DNA of 64,000 bases, taken from assembly GCA_002498375.1 (NCBI GenBank), contig DAHC01000007.1, forward strand, positions 22,001 through 86,000, written 5' to 3'. Made by a program: the position numbers and the translations under genes. A model generated the notes under the pieces. That model was not told the DNA's origin. It worked only from the letters and a program-made list of their open reading frames with translations, and searched no databases. Every line of letters begins with the position of its first letter. The first letter of the stretch is position 1. This DNA is from Methanocorpusculum sp. UBA424 (GTDB lineage: Archaea; Halobacteriota; Methanomicrobia; Methanomicrobiales; Methanocorpusculaceae). Of this stretch, positions 43,449 to 51,927 are shown piece by piece.

Positions 43449-44324
43449 ATGGATATTCTGAAAGGGGCGTGCATGGCGGTCGCCGACAGCGTGCCGGGAG
43501 TTTCCGGCGGAACGATCGCATTTTTACTTGGATTTTATGATAAGTTCATCTCCTCGGTGGATGATATGCTCACCGGGACGAGGGAAAGAAGAAAGGCCGC
43601 GCTGCCGTTCCTGCTTAAACTCGCCGTCGGCTGGGCAGCAGCGTTTCTCATCTGTGCCGTGATCCTCGCAAATCTGTTTGACACCTATATTTATGAAATA
43701 AGTTCACTGTTTATCGGGCTGACCATAGCTGCCGTCCCGATCGTCGTGATGGAAGAGCGTGCAAGCCTGATGGAGCATTATCCGCATATCATCTTCACCG
43801 CGCTCGGCGCGGCGGCCGTTCCTCTCCTCATGTACTTCAATCCGGTCTCCCGCGAAAGTTCGGTGGATCTGACGCAGATATCTCCTCAGCTTGCACTGTT
43901 TCTGTTTCTTGCCGCGGTGTTTGCGGTCTCGGTGATGGTTCTTCCAGGGATATCCGGCTCGACGATGCTTCTGATCATGGGACTTTACGTTCCGCTGATT
44001 TCCGCGGTGAGTGCGGTTGTTCATCTGCAGCTGGCATATGTGCCGATGCTCGCCGTTTTTGGGCTCGGAATGATCACAGGGCTTGTGTTTATCTCAAAGA
44101 TCATGCGGTATTGTCTGGCAAGATTTCGTTCGCAGACGATCTATCTCAGTATCGGGCTTCTGATCAGCTCACTGTATCCGATCGCGCTTGGAGCAACCAC
44201 GCTGGATGTGCCAATGCCGCCAATGAGTTTTGAGACGTTCAGCATCCTGTTCTTTTTACTTGGAATCGGCATCCTTGCCCTCCTCCAGTATCTGAAGAAG
44301 AGAGCAGAGAAAAAGTCGGCGTAA
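43449..44324 (+). CDS. DUF368 (PopT-type) polyprenyl-phosphate translocase
   Basis: 291 residues with about eight membrane spans. Signature KGACMAVADSVPGVSGGTIAFLLGFYDKFI at the N-terminus and its internal echo VLPGISGSTMLLIMGLYVPLI show the two-fold inverted-repeat architecture. Bacterial DUF368 proteins recycle undecaprenyl phosphate across the membrane. Here the lipid would be dolichyl-type phosphate used in glycosylation (inference). Confidence 0.82.
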   Translation: MDILKGACMAVADSVPGVSGGTIAFLLGFYDKFISSVDDMLTGTRERRKAALPFLLKLAVGWAAAFLICAVILANLFDTYIYEISSLFIGLTIAAVPIVVMEERASLMEHYPHIIFTALGAAAVPLLMYFNPVSRESSVDLTQISPQLALFLFLAAVFAVSVMVLPGISGSTMLLIMGLYVPLISAVSAVVHLQLAYVPMLAVFGLGMITGLVFISKIMRYCLARFRSQTIYLSIGLLISSLYPIALGATTLDVPMPPMSFETFSILFFLLGIGILALLQYLKKRAEKKSA

Positions 44325-44362
44325 AACCGACGCTGACTTTTTTGGTCAACATATTTTTTTTA

Positions 44363-44459
44363 TTCACCATCTCGCAAAAAAGCATACCTTTTGCTGAATC
44401 AAAAAATAAGATATCTCCACCGCGGGACGCTCCGCGCCGAAGTCGCGTCCCCGCACCCC
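44363..44459 (-). repeat. Family D element running into family B cassette
   Basis: 44363-44424 copies 41165-41226 with about four differences; the cassette CCGCGGGACGC...GCGTCCCCGCACCCC follows (to 44459). Same orientation as the first copy, so the pair flanks the 3.2-kb block ferredoxin - apgM - DUF368 as direct repeats. Confidence 0.8.
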
Positions 44460-44493
44460 GAATAAAAAATGGATGATGATTAAAGAGAGATCT

Positions 44494-45420
44494 TCACTCG
44501 GCGATCGTTGCCCGGATCGCACGCCTGACGCTCTCTTCCGAGGTGATCTCCGGGTCCCAGCCAAGCGACTTCAGTTTGTCGACGCCGAGTCTCATCAGCG
44601 GAACATCGCCGACCCATCCCCGGTCGCCGCCGGTGAAGTTGAACTTCACATTTTCCAGTCCCATCTCCTCGACGATCAGTTCCGCGATCCGCTTCACATT
44701 GACCCAGTCCTCCGATCCGATATTGAAGAAGTTGAAGGTGTCATTCGAGACCTCGGGTGCAAAGATCATCGCCTTCACGCAGTTTTCGACGGCAAGATAG
44801 GATTTACTCTGTCTTCCGTCGCCGAGGATCTCCAGTTCCTTCGGATTCGCCCGGAGTTTCTGCACGAAGTCGAAGATGATCCCGTGCGTACTGCGGGCCC
44901 CAACTATGTTTGCAAACCGGTAGACCCAGGCCTTCCAGCCGTAGGTCGCGGCGTAGGAAGAGATCATCGCCTCGCAGGCAAGTTTGCTTGCCCCGTACAC
45001 CGAGATCGGGATCATCGGTGAGTAGGTCTCGGGCGTCGGGATCACCGATGCTTCGCCGTACACGGTCGATGTCGAGGTGAAGACGATCTCTTTTACGCCG
45101 TGCTCCTTCATCGCTTCGAGGACACGGATAGTTGCCGTCACGTTGTTCTCGTAGACTTCAAAGGATTTGCGTGCGGATCCGCGGACATCCGGATCGGCAG
45201 CGATGTGATAGACTCTGTCGGCGCCGGCGAAATGCTTCTGCCAGCCGTCTTCAAGCAGGTCGGCCTGAACGAAGGTTATCTCTGCAAGGTTCTGCTCGAT
45301 ATTAGCCATTCTTCCGGCAACCATCGAGTCGATCACGGTAACCTGATGATGGTTTTCAACAAGGAGATCCACCAAATGCGAGCCGATGAATCCCGCTCCT
45401 CCGGTGACGATACAATTCAT
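44494..45420 (-). CDS. NAD-dependent sugar-nucleotide epimerase/dehydratase (GalE-like)
   Basis: 308 residues. Rossmann GGAGFIGSHLVDLL at residues 7-20, YHIAADPDVRGSA, catalytic TSTSTVYGE and YGASKLACEAMISSYA (Tyr-x3-Lys). The extended SDR family includes UDP-glucose/UDP-GlcNAc 4-epimerases. Probably supplies sugars for surface glycans. Two ATGs two codons apart (45426 and 45420); the second gives the usual start of the family. Confidence 0.87.
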   Translation of the reverse strand: MNCIVTGGAGFIGSHLVDLLVENHHQVTVIDSMVAGRMANIEQNLAEITFVQADLLEDGWQKHFAGADRVYHIAADPDVRGSARKSFEVYENNVTATIRVLEAMKEHGVKEIVFTSTSTVYGEASVIPTPETYSPMIPISVYGASKLACEAMISSYAATYGWKAWVYRFANIVGARSTHGIIFDFVQKLRANPKELEILGDGRQSKSYLAVENCVKAMIFAPEVSNDTFNFFNIGSEDWVNVKRIAELIVEEMGLENVKFNFTGGDRGWVGDVPLMRLGVDKLKSLGWDPEITSEESVRRAIRATIAE

Positions 45421-45543
45421 AGACATCTATTGGTTTTTTTGCGTGATAAGGGAGACGGAATACGCGCCGACGCGTAATCATTTCCAAAATGGAGAGTGTT
45501 GTTAAGAGAACGTTTATAGGCAATTAACTCCAACTTCGTCTGA

Positions 45544-45978
45544 GTGGCAACATTCCTTGATGCCTTCTGGGACTATTTTTCCGGAAAGACACTTCCTGCT
45601 CCGACACTGATAGGTTTTGCTTTAGGTTTGGCCATCGCGGTTCTTTTGACCATCATCGTGAGCATGTTTATTCTTAATACCTACGGAAGCGGCGCATATA
45701 TCATAAAAATCGTTGGACTGACAGCAAGCTCCGATGACCAGCAGATCGAGCTGGAGCTTGTAAGCGGCAAGGATATGGCAGGTCTTGTACTGCTGGAGGT
45801 TTATATCAACGGAATGAAGGCCGAGCCGGTAAGCCTTCCGGAAACCTACACGCCGGGAATCAGGATCACCTATAAAATTCCTCCAAATATAGGCGATACG
45901 ATATACTCGGTGCTGGTGGTGGGGACGTTTAATGACGGTGTCGTCGCCGACCTGTATAACTCCACAACGGCAGGGTAA
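45544..45978 (+). CDS. Pilin-like membrane-anchored protein
   Basis: 144 residues from GTG. A membrane helix at residues 20-45 (APTLIGFALGLAIAVLLTIIVSMFIL) is followed by an external beta-rich domain (YIIKIVGLTASSDDQQIELELVSGKDMAGLVLLEVYING). The layout recalls archaeal type IV pilin-like or DUF1628 proteins, though a clear prepilin cleavage site is not visible. TTTATAGG lies about 30 bases before the start, suggesting a short leader. Confidence 0.6.
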   Translation: MATFLDAFWDYFSGKTLPAPTLIGFALGLAIAVLLTIIVSMFILNTYGSGAYIIKIVGLTASSDDQQIELELVSGKDMAGLVLLEVYINGMKAEPVSLPETYTPGIRITYKIPPNIGDTIYSVLVVGTFNDGVVADLYNSTTAG

Positions 45979-46010
45979 GAGGGTTCCACCCTCATCTCAA
46001 ATTTCCTGGA

Positions 46011-46298
46011 TCACTTTTCTTTTATTTTGCGAAACGTCCCGTCTGCGGCATACTCTGCGAGGGATCCGTCCTCCATCTGATACACCTGGCCGACGATGAA
46101 TGCGGGCCGGCCCTCGTCGGCGGGAGCGGATTCGTTTCCCTTTGGGGGCACCTCAGAAGCGGACTGCTGGTTAGAAGCAGGCTTTTTAGCGAATCTCTGT
46201 TCCAGTTTTGTAAAAACAATGACGAGGATGAGACAGATAAGGATGAAGCCGATCATGCCTGCGAGGCCGGTCAGTTCAAATCCGGATATATCGGTCAT
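46011..46298 (-). CDS. Single-span membrane protein of unknown function
   Basis: 95 residues: short outside part, membrane helix TGLAGMIGFILICLILVIVF, basic cytoplasmic stretch KLEQRFAKKP, a disordered Ser/Glu/Pro linker, and the terminal motif VGQVYQMEDGSLAEYAADGTFRKI, which looks like a small strand pair. No family recognised. Confidence 0.65.
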   Translation of the reverse strand: MTDISGFELTGLAGMIGFILICLILVIVFTKLEQRFAKKPASNQQSASEVPPKGNESAPADEGRPAFIVGQVYQMEDGSLAEYAADGTFRKIKEK

Positions 46299-46325
46299 TT
46301 CTTATTGATATTGGACCGGACCAAC

Positions 46326-47285
46326 TTATACCTTATCCGGGACGAGATTTTGAATCAGTTCCCGGCATCCTTTGCAGCCTTCCGACTTGGCAATTTTTGC
46401 TAACGCCGAGGAGATGCCGCTTCCATACTGCATGGCTTTTTTTGGTCTCCAGGCGATCTCTTCCGGGAGATGGCGGGAGGCAACGCTTCGAAGGGCGATC
46501 TTTCGAAGGTCGCCAGACACCAGTTCGTCGGGACTGAACGTTCTGGAGGCACGAACGACCCGCTCGTCCATAAAGGGCAGGGAATACCAGACGCCGAAAT
46601 ACGAGGCGACCGCTGCATCCCTTTCCCTTTGGAAGAAAAGACCGTCAAAATCGGCTGCAAGATCAGCACGGAGATCTGCCGATCTGCCGTATCGTGCATA
46701 TCCTCCAAAGAGTTCATCGGCTGCCTGACCGGTAAGTATTCTTTTTGCCCCGGTTTCTTTTGCGAGAGCGGCGATGAAGTATCCGGTGATTCCGATTTCG
46801 ACGTCGAGCGGCGTGATCCGCGGGATGATCGCAAGAACGTCGTCGAGTGCCTCCCGAATGTCGTCGATGTCAATCTCTTTAACGGTGAGCGGGAGACCCA
46901 GGGTCTTGGCAGTCTGTTGTGCGGCAGCCAGATCATGCGATCCTGCGAGACCTACAGCGATGCAGGGAAGTCCGGCAAGAACCGCGACGAGGGAGGAGTC
47001 CACCCCTCCCGAAAGCGTGGTCACGGCGTCATCGGATGCCCGGAGCGAAACAGACGTTTGGATCGCTTCATCGAGGGGAAGATCGGGAACACGAGGATCG
47101 GCGGTGATGACCGGCTTCCCTTTCGGGTTCCCGGGCATGATGTGGTATTTGTCCCGGATGAAGCAATCATCCGTCTCCAGAAGAAACTCGCCGCCGCATG
47201 CTGATAATCTGGATACAGAAAAGGTTTCGATCTCGGCGGGTTCGAGCAGCCGGCCGTTCTCTTCCATCCAGCCGGTAAGCTGCAC
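46326..47285 (-). CDS. Asparagine-synthase-like ATP-pyrophosphatase without glutaminase domain
   Basis: 319 residues; GTG start directly follows the previous stop. PP-loop TLSGGVDSSLVAVLAG, then LTGQAADELFGGYARYG and SLPFMDERVVRAS, as in the synthetase half of AsnB. The N-terminal amidohydrolase with its Cys1 nucleophile is missing, so ammonia or a separate amidotransferase must provide nitrogen, or the substrate is unrelated to asparagine. Translationally coupled to the 66-residue gene upstream. Confidence 0.83.
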   Translation of the reverse strand: MQLTGWMEENGRLLEPAEIETFSVSRLSACGGEFLLETDDCFIRDKYHIMPGNPKGKPVITADPRVPDLPLDEAIQTSVSLRASDDAVTTLSGGVDSSLVAVLAGLPCIAVGLAGSHDLAAAQQTAKTLGLPLTVKEIDIDDIREALDDVLAIIPRITPLDVEIGITGYFIAALAKETGAKRILTGQAADELFGGYARYGRSADLRADLAADFDGLFFQRERDAAVASYFGVWYSLPFMDERVVRASRTFSPDELVSGDLRKIALRSVASRHLPEEIAWRPKKAMQYGSGISSALAKIAKSEGCKGCRELIQNLVPDKV

Positions 47286-47486
47286 TCAGTACCCCCTCTG
47301 GAGGTTTTCGAACTCTTCTGAGATGCAGTGTCTTATCATCTTCTCGAGAGCTTTCATATCGATCTGCGGCGTGCTTTTTTCCTCGATGAGTTTCTGCATC
47401 ATCCGGATCCCTTCGCTGATGTCTTTGGCATATCTGCTGGTTATCTCGATCGCATCCTCTGAGACGCGTACGACTTTGGTTGCCAT
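47286..47486 (-). CDS. 66-residue protein opening an operator-controlled operon
   Basis: Starts MATKVVRVSEDAIEITSRYA and continues KDISEGIRMMQKLIEEKSTP; ends EEFENLQRGY. Strand-helix-helix order at the N-terminus (VVRVSEDAIEIT) resembles a ribbon-helix-helix DNA-binding fold, and so it could be a self-regulator. First gene of a two-gene operon with the asparagine-synthase-like gene. A longer open frame upstream lacks a ribosome site and would read through the operator region. Confidence 0.7.
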   Translation of the reverse strand: MATKVVRVSEDAIEITSRYAKDISEGIRMMQKLIEEKSTPQIDMKALEKMIRHCISEEFENLQRGY

Positions 47487-47510
47487 GCTGTATCTTATAT
47501 TTGGAGCCCT

Positions 47511-47599
47511 ATCATTTATATGTAACATTTTGTAACTACATATCCTGCGGGGCGTTACAAAATGTAACAAACCTGAAATACGGCGTTACAATTTGTAAC
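47511..47599 (-). promoter_or_regulatory. Triple GTTACA-N3-TGTAAC operator overlapping a TATA box
   Basis: Three inverted repeats: GTAACATTTTGTAAC (47522-47536), GTTACAAAATGTAAC (47554-47568) and GTTACAATTTGTAAC (47585-47599). Centres are 32 and 31 bases apart, about three helix turns, so they lie on one DNA face. The first touches TATAAATG on the minus strand (47512-47519), about 25 bases before the expected start. This is a cooperative repressor array. Confidence 0.75.
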
Positions 47600-47990
47600 A
47601 GCACACATAAACTGGCTTCAGAAAAGAGAAAAAGCTACGTAAAGTGGAGATTGGGTGTTTCCCTCCCCCCATTGGGCTGGCTCACCCGCAAATGTTTCTA
47701 TCCATCCGTTATAAGTTTTGAATTTATCGCCTTCTTTTCAGGCGCGGTTATCACAATCAAACAACAAATGAAGGGGCATCATTGCTTTTTGATCGCCGCG
47801 GGATTTCTCCGGGCGTAAACCGTTAAGGCATAACTCTAGAGCATATGCCAAACATTTTATCTCCAATCTGATAATATACTCTAAAACTACTTAATACTAT
47901 TCTTTGAGAACAAAATTAAAAATTATTATCAAACAATATGAGACATACCGTGAAAAATGAAGAAAATAATATTGATTTATCCTCAAACCA
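47600..47990. other. Gene-free stretch beyond the operator array
   Basis: AT-rich toward its right end (TTAATACTATTC, AAAATTATTATC). No supported frame on either strand; a 112-codon frame that starts inside the operator has no ribosome site. It separates two genes of minus orientation and may hold the transcription end of the hydrolase operon. Confidence 0.4.
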
Positions 47991-48812
47991 TCAAATATCG
48001 AAATCGACGCCGTATATCCGTTTCGGCACCGAGCTGTGAACACGCCGCATATCCTCGGGATCTACTGCGCCTTCCTGGAGAAGTTTCTGCATCCTGCGGG
48101 GGACCGACCGAGGACCGTTCACCGCACCCGGCCGTGAAAGATCGTCCATGTAATCACTCTCGAGCGTAAAATCCCGTTTCTCTGCAAACCACTGATCCAG
48201 GAAAGGTTCTCTCACCGTTATCGAAGGATGAAGCGGCGTCTCGCAGGTCGCAAAATGCTTCACAACCCTTGACGGATCCATCCCGCATGCTTTGGCGAGA
48301 GCCGGCACGTCCTCGCACGGGCCCGACTCGGCATGGATCTGCAGAGAACAGCCAAGCTCGCCTGCAAGCGTAAGGGCTCTTTCAAGGATGCGGTTTGACG
48401 CTTCCCACACCTCGGGCGTCACCGGATAATGCGGCCGACCGGACTTCAGCCCGATACATTTTCCTTCGCGGACATACTCGGCGGCGACGTCCAGCGCCCC
48501 GCACATCAGCTCCTCGGCAGCCGTTAGGCCGAGCCTTTCTGCGAGCCGCCCGATCTCGGCCGGGTGAACGCCCGCGACCGGATAACAGACGCATCCGAGT
48601 TCGTTCACCATCGCCGAAACCGTCAGCAGCTCGTCGAAGACCTCGCGGTAATCCGCAGGCGTATGGGGCGTAACGCCGCACGACCAGGAGGGAAGCGAGA
48701 CTAAAACGATGTGCGTCCCGCCGGAACGCATGAACTCTTTCACGACCGACGGTCCGACGCCTGTCCTCCGGTTGATATGGAAATGATCGTCGAGGATCGG
48801 AAATTTTTCCAT
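47991..48812 (-). CDS. TatD-related metal-dependent hydrolase (COG1099 type)
   Basis: 273 residues. Metal site DDHFHINRRTG at the start, HPAEIGRLAERLG, GLKSGRPHY, SLQIHAESGPCEDV and ESDYMDDLSRP: the amidohydrolase barrel with conserved H-x-H, Glu, His and Asp. Archaeal members are uncharacterised. ATG overlaps the mptD stop (ATGA), hence probably co-translated. Possible role in pterin salvage is only association. Confidence 0.78.
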   Translation of the reverse strand: MEKFPILDDHFHINRRTGVGPSVVKEFMRSGGTHIVLVSLPSWSCGVTPHTPADYREVFDELLTVSAMVNELGCVCYPVAGVHPAEIGRLAERLGLTAAEELMCGALDVAAEYVREGKCIGLKSGRPHYPVTPEVWEASNRILERALTLAGELGCSLQIHAESGPCEDVPALAKACGMDPSRVVKHFATCETPLHPSITVREPFLDQWFAEKRDFTLESDYMDDLSRPGAVNGPRSVPRRMQKLLQEGAVDPEDMRRVHSSVPKRIYGVDFDI

Positions 48813-49135
48813 CACTCGAGGATCTTCATCAGCGGATAACCGTCTTCAAACTTCAGGCTTGCACGGCAGACCGCGTCGCCGTACTTCGTTTCGATAACGA
48901 CATCGTACATCGCCCCGGTAAGTTCCGAGTACCCGAACGGATTTTCATTCATCAGGTTTTTGTCCAGCCGGACGCTGATCTTCGTCACATACGGCTGAAG
49001 GGAGACCGCACTTTCGATAGCGGCCTCCACGATCCCTGCGGTCGAACGTGAGATGGGCGTTCCCACAAACTGGTGATAGAGCGCCCCGAGTTTGATCGCC
49101 GCTTCGAACACGGCGTTTTCTCTGTCTGTTGCCAT
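48812..49135 (-). CDS. mptD: Archaeal dihydroneopterin aldolase MptD
   Basis: 107 residues. ENAVFEAAIKLGALYHQFVGTPIS is the archaeal MptD opening, and YGDAVCRASLKFEDGYPLMKI the end. The enzyme cleaves 7,8-dihydroneopterin to 6-hydroxymethyl-dihydropterin in tetrahydromethanopterin synthesis; it is unrelated to bacterial FolB. Coupled to the hydrolase gene and five bases after mcm. Confidence 0.85.
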   Translation of the reverse strand: MATDRENAVFEAAIKLGALYHQFVGTPISRSTAGIVEAAIESAVSLQPYVTKISVRLDKNLMNENPFGYSELTGAMYDVVIETKYGDAVCRASLKFEDGYPLMKILE

Positions 49136-49140
49136 TTATA

Positions 49141-51294
49141 TTACCTCATGGGTGCGGTGAACTTGATCAGGCCGTTCCTCGGCTGGAACACTTCCCCGTC
49201 CATCCTCATTCTTTCGAGAATGTGTTCCACCTCATCCCTCTTATAATGATACTTGTTCTCCATCGTTTCCATGATCTGATCGACCTTCGCGACCCGGTCG
49301 TCGCTTGCCTGGATCAGAGTCTCGATCGTCTCTTTGAGTTCGCGGCGGATCGCTCGACCTGATCTGGACGTTCCGGTGGTGATCTTGTCGATGTCGAGAG
49401 AGCCGGTCTTCGCATCGTAAGCCACCTGTCTCAGACAGGCGTCCACGATCTTGACCACGCGTTCCGCATCCTCCTGCTCCACCTCGTCGGCCAGCCGGAC
49501 GCGGGCGCTCGCCTCTGCGAGACGGACGAGCGCTTCCAGCTGACGGGCGGTGATCGGGACCGGTTTGTCGGAGTTTTCGTAGGCGACGCTTCGCAGGCTC
49601 TGATAATACTGGACGAGAACATCCTTCGCTTCATCTTTCAGAAGAGGGAAGCAGTTTCGTTTTGCGTAGGCCAGATACTTTCGAAGCATCGAGGCGTCGA
49701 TCTCCGGGGTGACCGGGGCGAGTTCACGTTTGAAGTATTCATCATCCGCTCCCGGGATCGGGTACTTCTTGTGCCGCATGATTTTCTCACCGGCCGAGTG
49801 GGCCTTTAAGATGTGCCGGGCGATGTTCAGATCCCTCGTTGCGTCCGGCTGATCCTTCATGATGAAGATCAGATCGAAACGGGAGAGAAGGGACGGCGGC
49901 ATGTTGATCTGTTCGGAGATGTTGGCATACTCGTCGAATCTGCCGAGCTTGGGGTTGGCCGCGCCGAGCAGGGAACAGCGGGTCCGCAAGGTCGCATTGA
50001 TGCCGGCTTTTGCGATGGAAACGGACTGCTGCTCCATTGCTTCGTGCAGCGAGGAGCGGTCGTCTTTCTGCATTTTGTCCATTTCATCCACCGCAGCGAT
50101 ACCTTTGTCCGCGAGAACGAGCGCTCCGGCCTCAAGCGTCCAGCGGCCGTCGCCCAGATCATCTTTCACGGCGGCGGCCGTCAGACCAGCCGAGGACGCG
50201 GATTTTCCTGAGGTGTAGATACCACGCGGAGCGAGCTTGATGACGTAGCGAAGCAGCTGCGATTTTGCAATACCCGGGTCACCGACCAAGAGGATATGGA
50301 TGTCGCCTCGAAGATTCGAGCCGTCGGGCATTTCTTTCGGAATTCCGCCGAACATCTGGAGAGCGATGGCCTCCTTGACTTCGTCGTTTCCGTAGATGGT
50401 CGGGGCGATCGATCTGGCGATTTTACCATACACACCGGGGTCGGCGGCCATATCTTTGATGGCGACCTCATCCTCTTCGGAGATGTTGACCTCTTCGAAC
50501 TCCTTGATGGAGATCTCGATCGAGTTGCACTCGATGTAGAGGTCGAAGACGGTGCTTTTCTGGCCGCCGACGACCCTCTGCACGCTGCGAAGGATCCCGT
50601 TGACGATGACCCGGTCACCCGGCGAGACTTTGCCGCAGAGATCGTCGATCGTGTCGATGTCGATGTTCTGGGGCTGTTCTCCGCCGCGAAGTCCTTCGGG
50701 GGTCTCCTGAACACGGAGTTTCTGCGAGTCGATGAAGGTCGATTTGCTCTGCACGAGTTCGAGCTTTTTGAGCGTACACTCAGCATGCCCGCACATATCC
50801 GGTTCGGAGTAGGAGCCGTACTCCTGTTTTTTGTAGGTGATGTGCCCGTTCACGCACCGGAACGCTCCGGTGACGAGCCGGGGGCGGACCTCGGTGACCC
50901 GGCGCACGATTCCGTCGATGCTGATGAATTTATTGATGTCTTCTGCCCGGATGTCCCTGATCTGGGTCTTTCGCGGGAGGTGGAAGAATCTGATATTGAC
51001 TTTGCCGATGATCGTGTCGGAGATGTCGTTTCCTTCGACATCTTTTCCGGTGATGAGACGGGAGGTCCGAATAGCGTCTTTGACATCCTCTAAGGTCTTT
51101 CCCGGGTGTTCGAGCAGTTCATCAGCGAGAACGACCCCGATCTTTCCGTATTTTTCGAGGACCCCGTAGTCTATCTCCAGAGAGCGCTCGCTTGGGTATT
51201 CACGCGAGATCTTATTGAGTTCGCTTTTGTATTTTTTCTTGAGAAACCCGGTCCACTCTTCGACCCGGTCTACAACTTCCAGTTCAACTGCCAT
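49141..51294 (-). CDS. mcm: Replicative DNA helicase MCM
   Basis: 717 residues. N-terminal A, B (OB) and C domains with a zinc site C-x-NGH...CGHAECTLKK; AAA+ core with Walker A LVGDPGIAKSQLLRY, Walker B VLADKGIAAVDEMDKM, sensor 1 GAANPKLGRFDEYANI, arginine finger LLSRFDLIFIM; C-terminal winged helix (IETLIQASDDRVAKVDQIMETMENKY). Forms the hexamer that unwinds DNA at replication. No intein. Start of a minus-strand operon with mptD. Confidence 0.96.
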   Translation of the reverse strand: MAVELEVVDRVEEWTGFLKKKYKSELNKISREYPSERSLEIDYGVLEKYGKIGVVLADELLEHPGKTLEDVKDAIRTSRLITGKDVEGNDISDTIIGKVNIRFFHLPRKTQIRDIRAEDINKFISIDGIVRRVTEVRPRLVTGAFRCVNGHITYKKQEYGSYSEPDMCGHAECTLKKLELVQSKSTFIDSQKLRVQETPEGLRGGEQPQNIDIDTIDDLCGKVSPGDRVIVNGILRSVQRVVGGQKSTVFDLYIECNSIEISIKEFEEVNISEEDEVAIKDMAADPGVYGKIARSIAPTIYGNDEVKEAIALQMFGGIPKEMPDGSNLRGDIHILLVGDPGIAKSQLLRYVIKLAPRGIYTSGKSASSAGLTAAAVKDDLGDGRWTLEAGALVLADKGIAAVDEMDKMQKDDRSSLHEAMEQQSVSIAKAGINATLRTRCSLLGAANPKLGRFDEYANISEQINMPPSLLSRFDLIFIMKDQPDATRDLNIARHILKAHSAGEKIMRHKKYPIPGADDEYFKRELAPVTPEIDASMLRKYLAYAKRNCFPLLKDEAKDVLVQYYQSLRSVAYENSDKPVPITARQLEALVRLAEASARVRLADEVEQEDAERVVKIVDACLRQVAYDAKTGSLDIDKITTGTSRSGRAIRRELKETIETLIQASDDRVAKVDQIMETMENKYHYKRDEVEHILERMRMDGEVFQPRNGLIKFTAPMR

Positions 51295-51927
51295 GTTCCT
51301 CCATAATCGTTATACTTTGGCGTGAGGAGATATGAAAGATGTTATGTTCTTGGGGAAGGGGGGTGTTAATCCCACCAATTCGGGAAGGGTATTGCCGGGT
51401 GTGGAGACTAGAGATTATTTAACCGCGAATTAACGCGAATCGCATTTTTCTTGCGCCGACGTGCTCTGCTCCGGCTTATCGCCTACGCAGGAATCGCACG
51501 CCGTCTGGAAAAATGCTGGGGAAAAACCCGCCCGCGGGTTTTTCTGTTGAGGATTCATTCATTTTATTTTGATTTGGGGTGCGGGGACGCGACTCCGGCG
51601 CGGAGCGTCCCGCGGTGGGGATATCCAATTTCTACCTCCAAAAATCATTTCCAAGTAGTTCATCAGTAGTGGAGAACTCTCTTCTATCCGGGATATATTA
51701 TAGTAATATCAAAGATTAGTCTCCAGATATTTCTGAACATACAGAACTTTGGGGGCAAATAGTTACTAAATAACAATGAATTTAGTGATTTTAAAAAAAA
51801 AGAGAGGTAAACAAACTCAAATCCCTTCAATTAATGTGAAAAATACTCCGATTTATACACATTTTTCATACGACAATTAAATAATGATGCACAACCATTT
51901 TGATATATTGATTGGGGGGAAGGAATA
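51295..51927. repeat. Family C and B repeats, left border of the helicase segment
   Basis: Family C at 51415-51545 (TTATTTAACCGCGAAT ... AAAAACCCGcccgCGGGTTTTT, the last part a terminator-like hairpin). Family B cassette at 51576-51625 (GGGGTGCGGGG ... GCGGTGGGGATATC). AT-rich DNA follows with TTTATACA (51852-51859), a likely TATA box for the helicase gene, and a strong ribosome site GGGGGGAAGGA at 51914. No gene. Confidence 0.8.

Noticed and set aside
49141..51294. Intein in MCM
   Set aside because: Walker A, Walker B and arginine-finger motifs are contiguous with normal spacing, and the length is normal for an archaeal MCM.
51451..51669. Peptide shared with a frame at 61085-61423
   Set aside because: The similarity exists because both come from family C/B repeat DNA. 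No start signal, and the frames differ in their extent.
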